From contig NZ_CP040018.1 of the NCBI RefSeq assembly GCF_005280255.1, positions 4,712,001-4,776,000 of the forward strand: a DNA stretch of 64,000 nt, read 5' to 3'. Source of the DNA: Arthrobacter sp. 24S4-2. GTDB taxonomy: Bacteria; Actinomycetota; Actinomycetes; Actinomycetales; Micrococcaceae. This document shows, piece after piece, positions 1 through 8,006 of this stretch. A program made the position numbers and the translations under genes. Positions within the stretch are counted from its first letter, which is position 1, and each line of letters starts with the position of its first letter. The notes beneath the pieces were generated by a model, which was given only the letters and a program-made list of their open reading frames with translations, was not told the DNA's origin and searched no databases.

Positions 1-838
1 CGCGCTTGGCGTCGACGAGCATGTCTGGTCCCACACTGGCCCGCCCGGATCGGGCATGGTCACCGGCATCGTGGACCACACCCGCGACGCCAACGGCACT
101 GTCCATGCACGGCTTCTCGACCTCGTGCCGGGACGGTCCGGGAAGGCCTACGCTGACTGGCTCAGAGCGCGCGGCGAGGAGTTCACTGCCGGTATCAAGA
201 CCGCTGCGTTGGACCCGTTCCGCGGCTACGCGAATGCGATCCGCGACGAACTACCCGAAGCCATCACCGTCCTGGACGCGTTCCACGTCGTCAAGCTCGG
301 GACGGCCATGGTCGATGAGGTCCGCCGCCGGGTCCAGCAGGACACCCTCGGGCACCGCGGACGCAAGGGGGACCCGCTCTACGGGATCCGTCGGACCCTG
401 CAGATAGGCGCCGAACACCTCACCGACAAACAAACCGCAAGACTCGATGCCAAACTCACCGCCGGGGATCCGGACCACGAAGTCACTCTGGCCTGGCAGT
501 GCTACCAGAAGGTCCGCAACATCTACCATGCCCTTCCGTCGCGGGGACGGGAACTCGTGACCGAAGTGATCTCCTCATTCCCGACGTGCCCGATCCCGGA
601 AGTGGCCCGGCTCGGCCGGACACTCAAACAATGGAAGACCGCGGTCCTCGCCTACTTCGACACCAACGGCGCCTCCAACGGGCCCACCGAAGCAATCAAC
701 GGCGTCATCGAAACCACCCGCCGCATCGCCCGCGGCTTCCGCAACTTCACCAACTACAGACTCAGATGCCTACTCGCCGCCGGCGGCCACCGGCCCTACC
801 GGACCAAATCGACCAACCATGCCTAAATGCGAAGGGCC
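1..838 (+). mobile_element. ISL3-family insertion sequence, right-hand part
   Basis: The window opens inside an ISL3-like element. It holds the C-terminal part of the transposase and, just after the stop codon, the sequence ATGCGAAGGGCC (827-838). That resembles the outward end of actinobacterial ISL3 terminal repeats (GGCTCTTCGCAT, from memory) with one mismatch when reverse-complemented. If this is the end, the next eight bases (839-846) would be the target duplication usual for this family. The left end lies outside the window, so neither the repeat pair nor the duplication can be confirmed here. Confidence 0.6.
2..826 (+). CDS. ISL3 family transposase, 5' partial
   Basis: C-terminal 274 residues of a DDE transposase that cuts and joins IS ends. 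The frame is open from base 2, before any start codon, and reads LGVDEHVWSHTG at once, which is the start of the ISL3 catalytic domain and supplies the first Asp. The second Asp is in VLDAFHVVKLG and the Glu in NGPTEAINGVIETTRR, so the DDE set appears complete. The C-terminal GFRNFTNYRLRCLL segment is also typical of the family. The N-terminal zinc-finger/HTH region lies upstream of the window. An ATG at 56 is internal and should not be taken as the start. The reading frame is intact, so the element may still be active. Confidence 0.9.
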   Translation, partial: ALGVDEHVWSHTGPPGSGMVTGIVDHTRDANGTVHARLLDLVPGRSGKAYADWLRARGEEFTAGIKTAALDPFRGYANAIRDELPEAITVLDAFHVVKLGTAMVDEVRRRVQQDTLGHRGRKGDPLYGIRRTLQIGAEHLTDKQTARLDAKLTAGDPDHEVTLAWQCYQKVRNIYHALPSRGRELVTEVISSFPTCPIPEVARLGRTLKQWKTAVLAYFDTNGASNGPTEAINGVIETTRRIARGFRNFTNYRLRCLLAAGGHRPYRTKSTNHA

Positions 839-846
839 GGAAATAC

Positions 847-1671
847 GTGGGTAATGAAAAGTTGATTCGCCGCAATATCATTGCTGCGATTGTCAGTTTG
901 ATACTGATAGTGGGCTTGGGCGGCGCAGCCCAGGCAGCCGAGCTAGAAGGGCCACAAACCTGCACAAAGGTAGAAGTCAACGCAGGTCTATGCGTAGTCG
1001 CGGCAGTCACTGGAGACGAGGATCCAGTGGTCGCTGGTGTCATCCAGTCTCTTAAGAGTGGAGTGGATCCCACCGCGGTGGACAGATTCATCCAACTACG
1101 CGGAAACAAGAAGGCGGACAAATCGCAGCAGGAGATTCATAAGATCTCCCAAGCGTTCAAAGCCGCAAAGACTGCCAAGGAGAAGGATGCGGTTCTGACG
1201 CCCATGAATGCCGGGGGCGTTGGAACCGTCTACGGGTCTACGCTGTACATGAACGACACCGTCACGTACCTCTACTGCGGTTCCGGTTCCTGCTCGATGA
1301 TCGGCAAGGTAGCCGTTGAGTATCGGATGGGCATTACTGGGAACCTATCGTTCACCCTCAGCGGGGACCTCAACGTGACATATGGCCCGAGCGTCCAGTT
1401 TAAGGATCTCAACTGCTATACCTACTACGACGGCCCTTTCAACATCGACTCTGTGGTGAAAACCTGGAACAACTGCAACAGCGCCGAAAAGTACAACTTC
1501 AGCACATTTACTCAGATATGGTCAGAGAACTGGTCGGGTGGAACTCTTGGAGAGGTCTACTACCCGACCTACACGCTGAGATTCGTCAACGCGGGCGGAG
1601 CGGAGATCTATTTCGGTTGGGATGCCAGAGAGTACAAGATCGACAGCAGCGGCTGGACGCACTGGACGTAA
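847..1671 (+). CDS. secreted protein of unknown function
   Basis: I do not recognise the family. The 274-residue product starts with a Sec signal peptide: a KLIRR basic start, a long hydrophobic stretch (about residues 11-28) and an AQA-AE cleavage site near residue 30. The mature part has six cysteines, enough for three disulfides, and a C-terminal half rich in Gly, Ser, Tyr and Trp that looks like a beta-sheet extracellular domain. The GTG at 847 is chosen because it retains the whole signal peptide; a TTG at 862 is the alternative. The gene begins about nine bases after the presumed IS end, so its native promoter and leader were probably displaced. Base composition is less GC-rich than the neighbours, which suggests acquired DNA. 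Confidence 0.7.
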   Translation: MGNEKLIRRNIIAAIVSLILIVGLGGAAQAAELEGPQTCTKVEVNAGLCVVAAVTGDEDPVVAGVIQSLKSGVDPTAVDRFIQLRGNKKADKSQQEIHKISQAFKAAKTAKEKDAVLTPMNAGGVGTVYGSTLYMNDTVTYLYCGSGSCSMIGKVAVEYRMGITGNLSFTLSGDLNVTYGPSVQFKDLNCYTYYDGPFNIDSVVKTWNNCNSAEKYNFSTFTQIWSENWSGGTLGEVYYPTYTLRFVNAGGAEIYFGWDAREYKIDSSGWTHWT

Positions 1672-1676
1672 TCAGA

Positions 1677-1958
1677 CTATGCGTCTACATGTTTAGTTAG
1701 TTCTTGTCGCAGCGCGGGAAGTTCCTCTCGAAGGCGCTGGATACTATGCGGTGTTAGCCGATCCAGCGACAGATGGCGGACCTCCCGCGCTGCTCCAAGG
1801 CTGCAGCCGAGCAAGGAGCTCAAGTCCTGATCTATGGTTTCGTAGTCAGACGTTCGAATCACCCGAATTACGTCGAGGAGCCTGTCTGAAGCCGCGATGC
1901 ATGCCTCATACGAGGCAATCATCTGAAGAATCTGAGTTTGTGCATCAAGTCTGGGCAT
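1677..1958 (-). CDS. small hypothetical protein
   Basis: A 93-residue soluble, Leu/Arg-rich, mostly helical protein with no recognised domain, convergent with the secreted-protein gene and ending five bases from it. The ATG at 1958 is used; the frame stays open to a TTG at 1982, so the start is uncertain and no strong ribosome site fixes it. It overlaps the 3' end of the next minus-strand gene. It lies in the lower-GC mobile-looking stretch between the IS and the parA remnant. Even its coding status is only moderately supported. Confidence 0.45.
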   Translation of the reverse strand: MPRLDAQTQILQMIASYEACIAASDRLLDVIRVIRTSDYETIDQDLSSLLGCSLGAAREVRHLSLDRLTPHSIQRLREELPALRQELTKHVDA

Positions 1959-2230
1959 ATTACGACCGTACACACTCTCCAAGAGACGTGGGAAGTAGCC
2001 ACGCGGACCAACGGGAGGACCTTGACGCCCTGCAGGACCAGGGCGAAGAAGACCAGCCCCAGGGCGGCCGCCGGCAGAATCTCGGCCACAGCGACGCCCG
2101 TCACGAGCGCCAACAGCAGGGCGCTCTTCTGGTCGAAATGGCGCTCCTCCAGGATAAAGAGCGCCCCCGTCAGCAGCACGGCCGTGGCCGGTGCCGCGAG
2201 AGGTCTCAGAGACTGGATCGTTTTGAACAT
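1919..2230 (-). CDS. small hypothetical membrane protein
   Basis: A 103-residue frame starting MFKTIQSLRP, preceded by the good ribosome site AAGGTGAAGG. Residues about 13-30 and 36-70 are hydrophobic and could form two or three membrane helices separated by a short EERHFDQK loop. The last 30 residues lose hydrophobicity and overlap the following gene in another frame, so the original C-terminus may be missing. No family is recognised. It sits in the mobile scar at the left end of the window. Confidence 0.45.
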   Translation of the reverse strand: MFKTIQSLRPLAAPATAVLLTGALFILEERHFDQKSALLLALVTGVAVAEILPAAALGLVFFALVLQGVKVLPLVRVATSHVSWRVCTVVICPDLMHKLRFFR

Positions 2231-2493
2231 GCCTTCACCTTAAGCGGGCTCTCACAACGCTAGGGCCAGTTTCGAGCGAGTTCCAACCCAATGATGAACA
2301 AGTTCCACCTACCGGATGACTGCTCCGCCGACCCTCCACCAGCATCGAGGTCTCTTGTGCGGCAGGCTCCGGAGGAACGGGAGCTGGCTGCCGAAGGGCT
2401 TGGGTCTGTTGTGGTCCTTGCTGCGCCGGCTGCAACGGACAGTATCAAGGGCACTGGGGGTGCCTCCGCGCTCCGGGGCGGGTCCTGGGCGGT

Positions 2494-3031
2494 TCACGAT
2501 TCGGCGCCTTTCCAGATAATAGTGGCTAACTGGACCAGGTCGGCCCGGTGCGGGGCGGCTTCGGAACCCCATGCACGCAGCGGCTTTGAGGCGGCTTGCG
2601 CCTTGGCGAATACTTCGCGGTCCTGAAGCATCGGTTCTAAGACGAGGTCACCGAAGTTGGCGTTGATCTTCTCAATCCAGTGCATCTGATCAGCGCGCTT
2701 CTTCTGCTTGTTGACGACAACGCCCAGGAGTTCGATGTCCTCGTTCAGGTTCTCTTGCACTTCGCCAAATGGTCGTGACGATTTCCGATAGCCCCTCTAC
2801 CGAGGCCACCCGGGGCTCGGTGATCAGCAAGGCATGCGTAGCGGCAGTCAGGGCGTTGACCATCAGAAGCCCCAGCGAGGGTGCACAGTCAATCAGGACG
2901 ATGTCGTACTCCTCCGCGACACCCTTCAGGGCGATTCGCAGCCGGTGCTCGCGGGCCATTATGGAATCGCGTTCGCGGGAGGCCAGGTTGCGCTCGGCCG
3001 CGATCAGGTCCGCACCGAGTTCGTGGTGGAA
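2494..3031 (-). pseudogene. parA-like partition ATPase remnant
   Basis: Reading right to left, the sequence encodes the middle of a ParA/Soj Walker ATPase (GADLIAAERNLASRERDS, then YDIVLIDCAPSLGLLMVNAL, the switch II/Walker B region). The frame then changes near 2765-2772 and continues with the C-terminal part (VQENLNEDIELLGVVVNKQ to the stop at 2494). An intact protein would read straight through, so about one extra base has been inserted. The N-terminal third with the Walker A lysine is absent; homology stops near 3031 and unrelated sequence follows. Such ParA proteins sit on actinobacterial plasmids, so this is probably the scar of an integrated plasmid or island. No parB or replication gene is seen nearby. 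Confidence 0.8.
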
Positions 3032-3107
3032 ACGTGAGCCCCGGCAGCCTGCGCGGCCGGGCGGACCGGATACGGCCCGCACCAACGACCCTTTGCATAA
3101 ATGTGAT

Positions 3108-3136
3108 TTGACTCACAAGATTGGGCCCGTTATGCT
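3108..3136 (+). promoter_or_regulatory. sigma-70-type promoter of the chvE operon
   Basis: TTGACT at 3108-3113 and TATGCT at 3131-3136 are separated by exactly 17 bases, very close to the housekeeping consensus. Transcription would start about 3143, directly at the LacI-type operator. It drives chvE-gguA-gguB. Confidence 0.75.
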
Positions 3137-3145
3137 CAATTTCGT

Positions 3146-3159
3146 TGTTAGCGCTAACA
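3146..3159 (+). promoter_or_regulatory. LacI-family operator
   Basis: TGTTAGCGCTAACA is a perfect 14-bp palindrome with the central CG typical of LacI/GalR operators. It overlaps the predicted start of transcription, so a bound repressor would block initiation. The regulator is not adjacent: the LacI-type gene at 17796 has different palindromes around it. Confidence 0.7.
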
Positions 3160-3357
3160 TTGCAATCATCGTTGTGAAATAAGATCGCTGGAACGGGCCA
3201 AGGGGCCAGTCCCGGCAACGAAGTACTTTTGGTGACGGATCTCCGGGTCAGGCACCAATCGACCGGATCCCACCGGCCGGCCCCCGGCCGGGAAGCGCAG
3301 ATGCCTCCCGGCTCAGTACCAATTCGCGGACTGAGTTGTCCGCGGAAGGAGAAAAGC

Positions 3358-4482
3358 GTGAGAATCAAGAAACTCCTGGGCGCACTCGCCGTCGTCCTCG
3401 CAGTCACAGTGGGGGCCACGGGGTGCGGAAGCCGGGGCGGAGCAGCGGCTCCTTCCGGCAGCGCCGATGCAGCGGGCGCGCTCGTTGGCATTTCAATGCC
3501 CACCCAGACCTCCGAACGCTGGATCGCGGACGGCAAGAACGTCTCCGATTCGGTCACCAAACTGGGCTACAAGGCGGACCTCCAATTCGCCAATGACGAT
3601 ATCCCCACACAGGTCTCGCAGATCGAAAACATGCTGACCAAGGGCGCCAAGGCTTTGATCATTGCGGCCATTGACGGCACCACGCTGACCGACGTCCTCG
3701 CCAAGGCGAAGGAGCAGAACGTGAAGGTCATCGCCTACGACCGCCTGATCAACGGCACGCCGAACGTGGACTACTACACCACGTTCGACAACTACACGGT
3801 GGGCGTCCAGCAGGCCACGTCACTGCTCACCGGGCTTGGCCTGGTTGATGCCAGCGGTAAGAAGGTGGAAGGCAAGGGCCCCTTCAACGTGGAGCTCTTC
3901 GCCGGCAGCCCGGATGACAACAACGCCAACTTCTTCTGGACCGGCGCCATGGACACGCTAAAGCCGTACCTGGACGCCGGAACCCTCAAGGTCCCGAGCG
4001 GCCAGACCAAGTTCGAGCAGGCAGCCATCCTGCGCTGGCAGGCCCCCGTTGCCCAGAAGCGCATGGAGGACATCCTGACCGCGGCTTACAGCTCCGGCAC
4101 CAAGCTTGACGGTGTCCTCTCCCCCTATGACGGCCTGTCCATCGGCATCATCTCCGCACTGACCAGCACCGGCGGCTACGCCAAGGGCAACCTGCCGATC
4201 GTGACCGGCCAGGACGCAGAGAAAGGCTCGGTGAAGTCCATTATCGCCGGCGAGCAGTACTCCACCATCTTCAAGGACACCCGCAAGCTCGGTGAGCAGG
4301 CAGTGAAAATGGTTGACGCCGTCCTGAAGGGCCAGCAGCCCGAGACCAACGACACCAAAACCTACAACAACAAGGTCAAGGTGGTCCCCGCCTTCCTGCT
4401 CCAGTCCGTAATCATCACCAAGGACAACTACAAGCCGGAACTGGTTGATTCCGGTTACTACACGGAAGCAGACATCAAGTAG
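3358..4482 (+). CDS. chvE: multiple monosaccharide ABC transporter substrate-binding lipoprotein
   Basis: A 374-residue periplasmic-binding-protein-like lipoprotein (PBP1/ribose-binding fold) that captures a sugar outside the membrane and delivers it to GguAB. The start is the GTG at 3358 with AAGGAG seven bases upstream; the frame upstream is open but lacks a ribosome site. A basic start, hydrophobic core and lipobox VGATGC (Cys near residue 22) show lipid anchoring. Motifs such as ISMPTQTSERW, AKALIIAAIDGTTLTD and VIAYDRLI match the ChvE subgroup, whose members bind xylose, glucose, galactose or arabinose. It is first in a three-gene operon under a LacI operator. The exact sugar is not readable. 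Confidence 0.85.
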   Translation: MRIKKLLGALAVVLAVTVGATGCGSRGGAAAPSGSADAAGALVGISMPTQTSERWIADGKNVSDSVTKLGYKADLQFANDDIPTQVSQIENMLTKGAKALIIAAIDGTTLTDVLAKAKEQNVKVIAYDRLINGTPNVDYYTTFDNYTVGVQQATSLLTGLGLVDASGKKVEGKGPFNVELFAGSPDDNNANFFWTGAMDTLKPYLDAGTLKVPSGQTKFEQAAILRWQAPVAQKRMEDILTAAYSSGTKLDGVLSPYDGLSIGIISALTSTGGYAKGNLPIVTGQDAEKGSVKSIIAGEQYSTIFKDTRKLGEQAVKMVDAVLKGQQPETNDTKTYNNKVKVVPAFLLQSVIITKDNYKPELVDSGYYTEADIK

Positions 4483-4582
4483 CCACCGTGCCGGGTGCGG
4501 CCGGGCCGGGTCCCGGCCGCACCCCAACCGGGGACCCTGCATCCGCAGGAGTCCGGCTCTGACAAGTCATCGGGAAATCACC

Positions 4583-6112
4583 ATGAACGTACCTATTCTT
4601 CAAATGCGGGGAATCACCAAAACCTTTCCCGGGGTGAAAGCCCTCCAGGACGTCACCCTGGACGTGAACCGCGGCGAGGTGCATGCCATCTGCGGTGAAA
4701 ACGGCGCAGGAAAATCCACCCTCATGAAAGTCCTCTCCGGGGTGTACGCGCACAACACCTTTGAGGGCGACATCCTCTTTGAGAACGAACCGTGCGACTT
4801 TTCCACCATCAGCGACAGTGAAAAGCGCGGCATCGTGATCATCCACCAGGAACTGGCGCTGAGCCCCTACCTTTCCATTGCCGAAAACATCTACCTCGGC
4901 AACGAGCTGGCCAATAACGGCTGGGTGGACTGGCGCAAGACGAACCTGGAAGCCGCCAAACTGCTCGCCCGCGTCGGGCTGAGTGAAAACCCCGTGACCC
5001 CGATTCAGCACATCAGCGTCGGTAAACAGCAGCTGGTCGAAATCGCCAAGGCGCTCTCGAAGGAAGTGAAGCTGCTCATTCTGGATGAGCCCACGGCGGC
5101 GCTCAATGATGAGGACTCGGACCATCTGCTGGACCTCATCCTGCATCTGAAGGGCCAGGGCGTCACCTGCATCATCATCAGCCACAAGCTCAATGAGATC
5201 CGCAAGGTCGCCGATGCCGTGACCATCATCCGCGACGGCAAATCGATTGAGACCCTGCGGCTCGACCAGGGGCAGATCACCCAGGAACGCATTATTCGCG
5301 GCATGGTTGGCCGCGACCTGGAAAGCCTGTACCCGGACCGCACGCCCAGCATTGGAGAGGAAGTCCTCCGGATTGAAGACTGGACCGTGCAGCATCCCCA
5401 GGATCACAGCCGCACGGTGGTCCACAATGCCAGTCTGAACGTACGGAAAGGTGAGGTCGTGGGGCTTGCCGGACTCATGGGCGCAGGCCGGACCGAACTG
5501 GCCATGAGCGTCTTCGGCCGGACCTATGGCCGTGCAGTGTCCGGCAAGGTGTACAAGTACGGCAAGGAAATCAACACCGCCACAGTCTCCGATGCCATTC
5601 GGCACGGAATCGCCTATGCCACCGAGGACCGTAAGCACTACGGCCTGAACCTGATCGAAGACATCAAGCGCAACATCTCGATGGCAGCCTTGCACAAGCT
5701 CGCCAAGCGCGGCTGGGTGGACAAGAACGAAGAAACCACCGTGGCCAACCGCTACCGGAAGAGCATGAACATCAAGGCGCCGTCCGTGGCAGCCATCACC
5801 GGAAAGCTCTCCGGCGGGAACCAGCAAAAAGTCGTGCTGAGCAAATGGATGTTCTCGGACCCGGACGTGCTGATCCTGGATGAACCCACCCGCGGCATCG
5901 ATGTCGGGGCCAAATTCGAGATCTACACGATCATCGCCGAGCTCGCAGCCGAGGGGAAGGCCGTGATCGTGATCTCCTCCGAGCTCCCGGAGCTCCTGGG
6001 CATCTGCGACAGGATCTATACCCTGTCCGCAGGCCACGTCACTGGCGAGGTTCCGATCGCCGAGGCCACCCAGGAATCCCTTATGCATTTCATGACCCAA
6101 GAGAAGGAATAG
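4583..6112 (+). CDS. gguA: multiple monosaccharide ABC transporter ATPase
   Basis: A 509-residue double nucleotide-binding subunit of the RbsA/XylG type that powers sugar import. The first domain has Walker A GENGAGKST (residues 38-46), signature ISVGKQQ and Walker B LLILDEPTAAL. The second has a degenerate Walker A (GLMGAGRTEL), signature LSGGNQQK and Walker B VLILDEPTRGID. Degeneracy of the second Walker A is normal for this family. ATG 4583 is chosen because it aligns with the family start MNVPILQMRGITKTFPGV. It lies 100 bases after chvE and 5 bases before gguB, in one operon. Confidence 0.88.
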   Translation: MNVPILQMRGITKTFPGVKALQDVTLDVNRGEVHAICGENGAGKSTLMKVLSGVYAHNTFEGDILFENEPCDFSTISDSEKRGIVIIHQELALSPYLSIAENIYLGNELANNGWVDWRKTNLEAAKLLARVGLSENPVTPIQHISVGKQQLVEIAKALSKEVKLLILDEPTAALNDEDSDHLLDLILHLKGQGVTCIIISHKLNEIRKVADAVTIIRDGKSIETLRLDQGQITQERIIRGMVGRDLESLYPDRTPSIGEEVLRIEDWTVQHPQDHSRTVVHNASLNVRKGEVVGLAGLMGAGRTELAMSVFGRTYGRAVSGKVYKYGKEINTATVSDAIRHGIAYATEDRKHYGLNLIEDIKRNISMAALHKLAKRGWVDKNEETTVANRYRKSMNIKAPSVAAITGKLSGGNQQKVVLSKWMFSDPDVLILDEPTRGIDVGAKFEIYTIIAELAAEGKAVIVISSELPELLGICDRIYTLSAGHVTGEVPIAEATQESLMHFMTQEKE

Positions 6113-6117
6113 CGAAC

Positions 6118-7431
6118 ATGTCCGCCCTACGAGAATCCCTTGGCTTCCTGACAAGCCGCCTCCGCCAGGTTGGCATCTTCGTCGCCCTGATCCTGATCGT
6201 CCTGCTTTTTCAGGTCCTGACTGACGGCATCCTCCTGGAACCGCAGAATGTCACCAACCTGGTGGTCCAGAACAGCTACATCCTCATCCTGGCCATTGGT
6301 ATGGTCATGGTCATCATCGCCGGCCATATCGACCTCTCCGTGGGGTCCATTGCCGGCTTCATCGGCGCCGTCTCGGGTGTGATGATCGTCCACTGGGGCT
6401 GGGCCTGGTGGATTGCCATCCCGGCCTGCCTGCTCGTCGGCGCCCTTGTGGGTGCCTGGCAGGGCTACTGGATCGCCTACGTGGGCATTCCCGCCTTCAT
6501 CGTGACCCTGGCGGGCATGCTGATCTTCCGCGGACTGACCCTGATCACCCTCAAGAACCAGCAGATCACCCCGTTTCCGGCCGAACTGCGCGCCCTTGGC
6601 GGCGGCTTCCTGCCGGACATCTCCGGCGGCACCTCCGTGCTCGAATGGCTGACGGTCATCCTGGGCGTCGGAGGCACCGCAGCCATCCTCTTCCAGGCCA
6701 TCAAGGAACGCCGCATCCGCCGCAAGTTCAGCCTCGAAAACGAACCCATGGCATGGTTCGCCATCAAAACCGGGTTCATCGCGCTGCTGATGCTCACCAT
6801 TACGTTCCTGCTTGCCAGCTACCGGGGAACTCCGATTGTGCTGATCGTGCTGGCCGTCCTGGTCATCGTCTACTCGGCACTCATGAACAACAGCATCTTC
6901 GGCCGGCACACTTACGCGATCGGCGGCAACCTGCACGCGGCCGAACTTTCAGGCATCAAGACCAAGGCCGTGACCTTCCGGCTGTTCGTGAATATGGGCG
7001 TGCTGGCCGCGCTGGCAGGCCTCGTGTTTACGGCCCGCCTGAACTCCGCCCAGCCGGCCGGCGGCACGGGCTTCGAGCTGGACTCCATCGCTGCCGCTTT
7101 CATCGGCGGGGCCGCAGTCCAGGGTGGCATCGGCACCGTGGCCGGCGCCATGGTGGGCGGCCTGATTATGGGCGTGCTCAACAACGGCATGTCAATCCTC
7201 GGACTCGGCACCGACTACCAGCAGCTCATCAAGGGCCTGGTGCTACTCCTTGCCGTCGGCTTCGACATCTTCAACAAGAACCGCAGCAGCGGCGGCGGAT
7301 CCGCGATCGGTAAGCGGTTCAGGCTCAAGACGACACCACCTGCCGGTGCAGAAAGCAAGGAACCGGCCAAGGACCGCCCGGTGGCTGTGCCCGCCGGCAC
7401 CCAGCAGGCAAGCACCGCCCGGAACCCCTGA
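6118..7431 (+). CDS. gguB: multiple monosaccharide ABC transporter permease
   Basis: A 437-residue inner-membrane permease of the BPD_transp_2 (RbsC/XylH) family, forming the sugar channel with GguA and fed by ChvE. About ten hydrophobic segments are visible, with the family signatures AGHIDLSVGSIAGF near the N-terminus and GGNLHAAELSGIKTK plus GGAAVQGGIGTVAGAMVGG near the C-terminus. The extra loop between helices (IKERRIRRKFSLENEPM) is usual for the ChvE-GguAB subgroup. The last 45 residues are polar, Ala/Pro/Lys-rich and probably a disordered cytosolic tail. It starts 5 bases after gguA. Confidence 0.87.
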   Translation: MSALRESLGFLTSRLRQVGIFVALILIVLLFQVLTDGILLEPQNVTNLVVQNSYILILAIGMVMVIIAGHIDLSVGSIAGFIGAVSGVMIVHWGWAWWIAIPACLLVGALVGAWQGYWIAYVGIPAFIVTLAGMLIFRGLTLITLKNQQITPFPAELRALGGGFLPDISGGTSVLEWLTVILGVGGTAAILFQAIKERRIRRKFSLENEPMAWFAIKTGFIALLMLTITFLLASYRGTPIVLIVLAVLVIVYSALMNNSIFGRHTYAIGGNLHAAELSGIKTKAVTFRLFVNMGVLAALAGLVFTARLNSAQPAGGTGFELDSIAAAFIGGAAVQGGIGTVAGAMVGGLIMGVLNNGMSILGLGTDYQQLIKGLVLLLAVGFDIFNKNRSSGGGSAIGKRFRLKTTPPAGAESKEPAKDRPVAVPAGTQQASTARNP

Positions 7432-7475
7432 GACAGTCCCTCAACCGGAACCCCGACCAGCGAAAAGGACAGCCC

Positions 7476-7685
7476 ATGCCCACACTCATTGAGCCGATCG
7501 ACATTCAGGTCACCAGTCGGCGCGTCCTGGACGAACGCCTCGAGGCCGCCGTCATTGGCCTTCGGGAGGCGGCGATGCTGACGGGGACCCACGGAATCCT
7601 GATCACCCGCAACCGGCCCGGACACTACACCGTGGCCCTTTCCGAAGAGGTTCCGTTCGGAACGACCCGCGAACTGATTCGCTGA
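7476..7685 (+). CDS. small conserved protein, paralogue of the 51774 gene
   Basis: A 69-residue soluble protein of unknown function with a ribosome site (AAAAGGAC) before ATG 7476. Its C-terminal half contains HGILITRNRPGHYTVAL followed by EVPFGTTRE. The same order of conserved positions (HG, T, YTVA, S, VP, G, TRE) occurs in the 76-residue protein at 51774, so the window holds two members of one small family. No catalytic pattern or metal site is visible. It follows gguB by 44 bases and may be co-transcribed with the sugar operon. I cannot assign a function. Confidence 0.75.
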   Translation: MPTLIEPIDIQVTSRRVLDERLEAAVIGLREAAMLTGTHGILITRNRPGHYTVALSEEVPFGTTRELIR

Positions 7686-7691
7686 AGTCGG

Positions 7692-7910
7692 GTGCTCTCC
7701 GTGCCCGAACCACCGGAAGACTGGCAGCACCTGATTGGTAGCTGGGTGGAGCTGCGGCGCGGAGGCAAAGTTATCCGCACCGGCGAAGTTGAAGACGCCA
7801 CGCCGGACTCATCCGTCCTGTGGCTGAAGTTCGACGGCATCAACGGCCGACAGCTTGTAGCCAGATCCGACGGCTACGAGGTCCGCCAGGTCCGCTGCCG
7901 GCAGGATTAG
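7692..7910 (+). CDS. small hypothetical protein
   Basis: A 72-residue frame with two possible GTG starts (7692 and 7701), six or fifteen bases after the preceding small gene. It contains WVELRRGGKVIRTGEVEDAT, then VLWLKFDG, NGRQLVARSDGYEV, an alternation of short hydrophobic strands and turns suggesting a small beta-barrel. Composition and third-position GC are normal for the genome. Tight coupling to the 7476 gene and the terminator 18 bases after its stop support a real gene at the end of the operon. No family is recognised. Confidence 0.6.
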   Translation: MLSVPEPPEDWQHLIGSWVELRRGGKVIRTGEVEDATPDSSVLWLKFDGINGRQLVARSDGYEVRQVRCRQD

Positions 7911-7927
7911 AGGCACTGACAACACGA

Positions 7928-7973
7928 GGGAGGCCGACGGCGGCAGTCACATGCCGCCGTCGGCCTCCCTTTT
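7928..7973 (+). terminator. strong Rho-independent terminator
   Basis: A perfect 16-bp GC-rich stem (7928-7943 with 7954-7969) closes a 10-base loop and is followed by TTTT. It ends the chvE operon with its two small downstream genes. The convergent aldo-keto reductase gene stops at 8007, so it also separates the two units. Confidence 0.88.
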
Positions 7974-8006
7974 CAGTGGTTCGAACCGCTGAGTCGCGTG
8001 GGCCGC

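Noticed and set aside
4475..6154. Open frame of about 560 codons antisense to gguA
   Set aside because: It mirrors the high-GC codon pattern of gguA, has no recognisable domain and no ribosome site; gguA has all ABC motifs.
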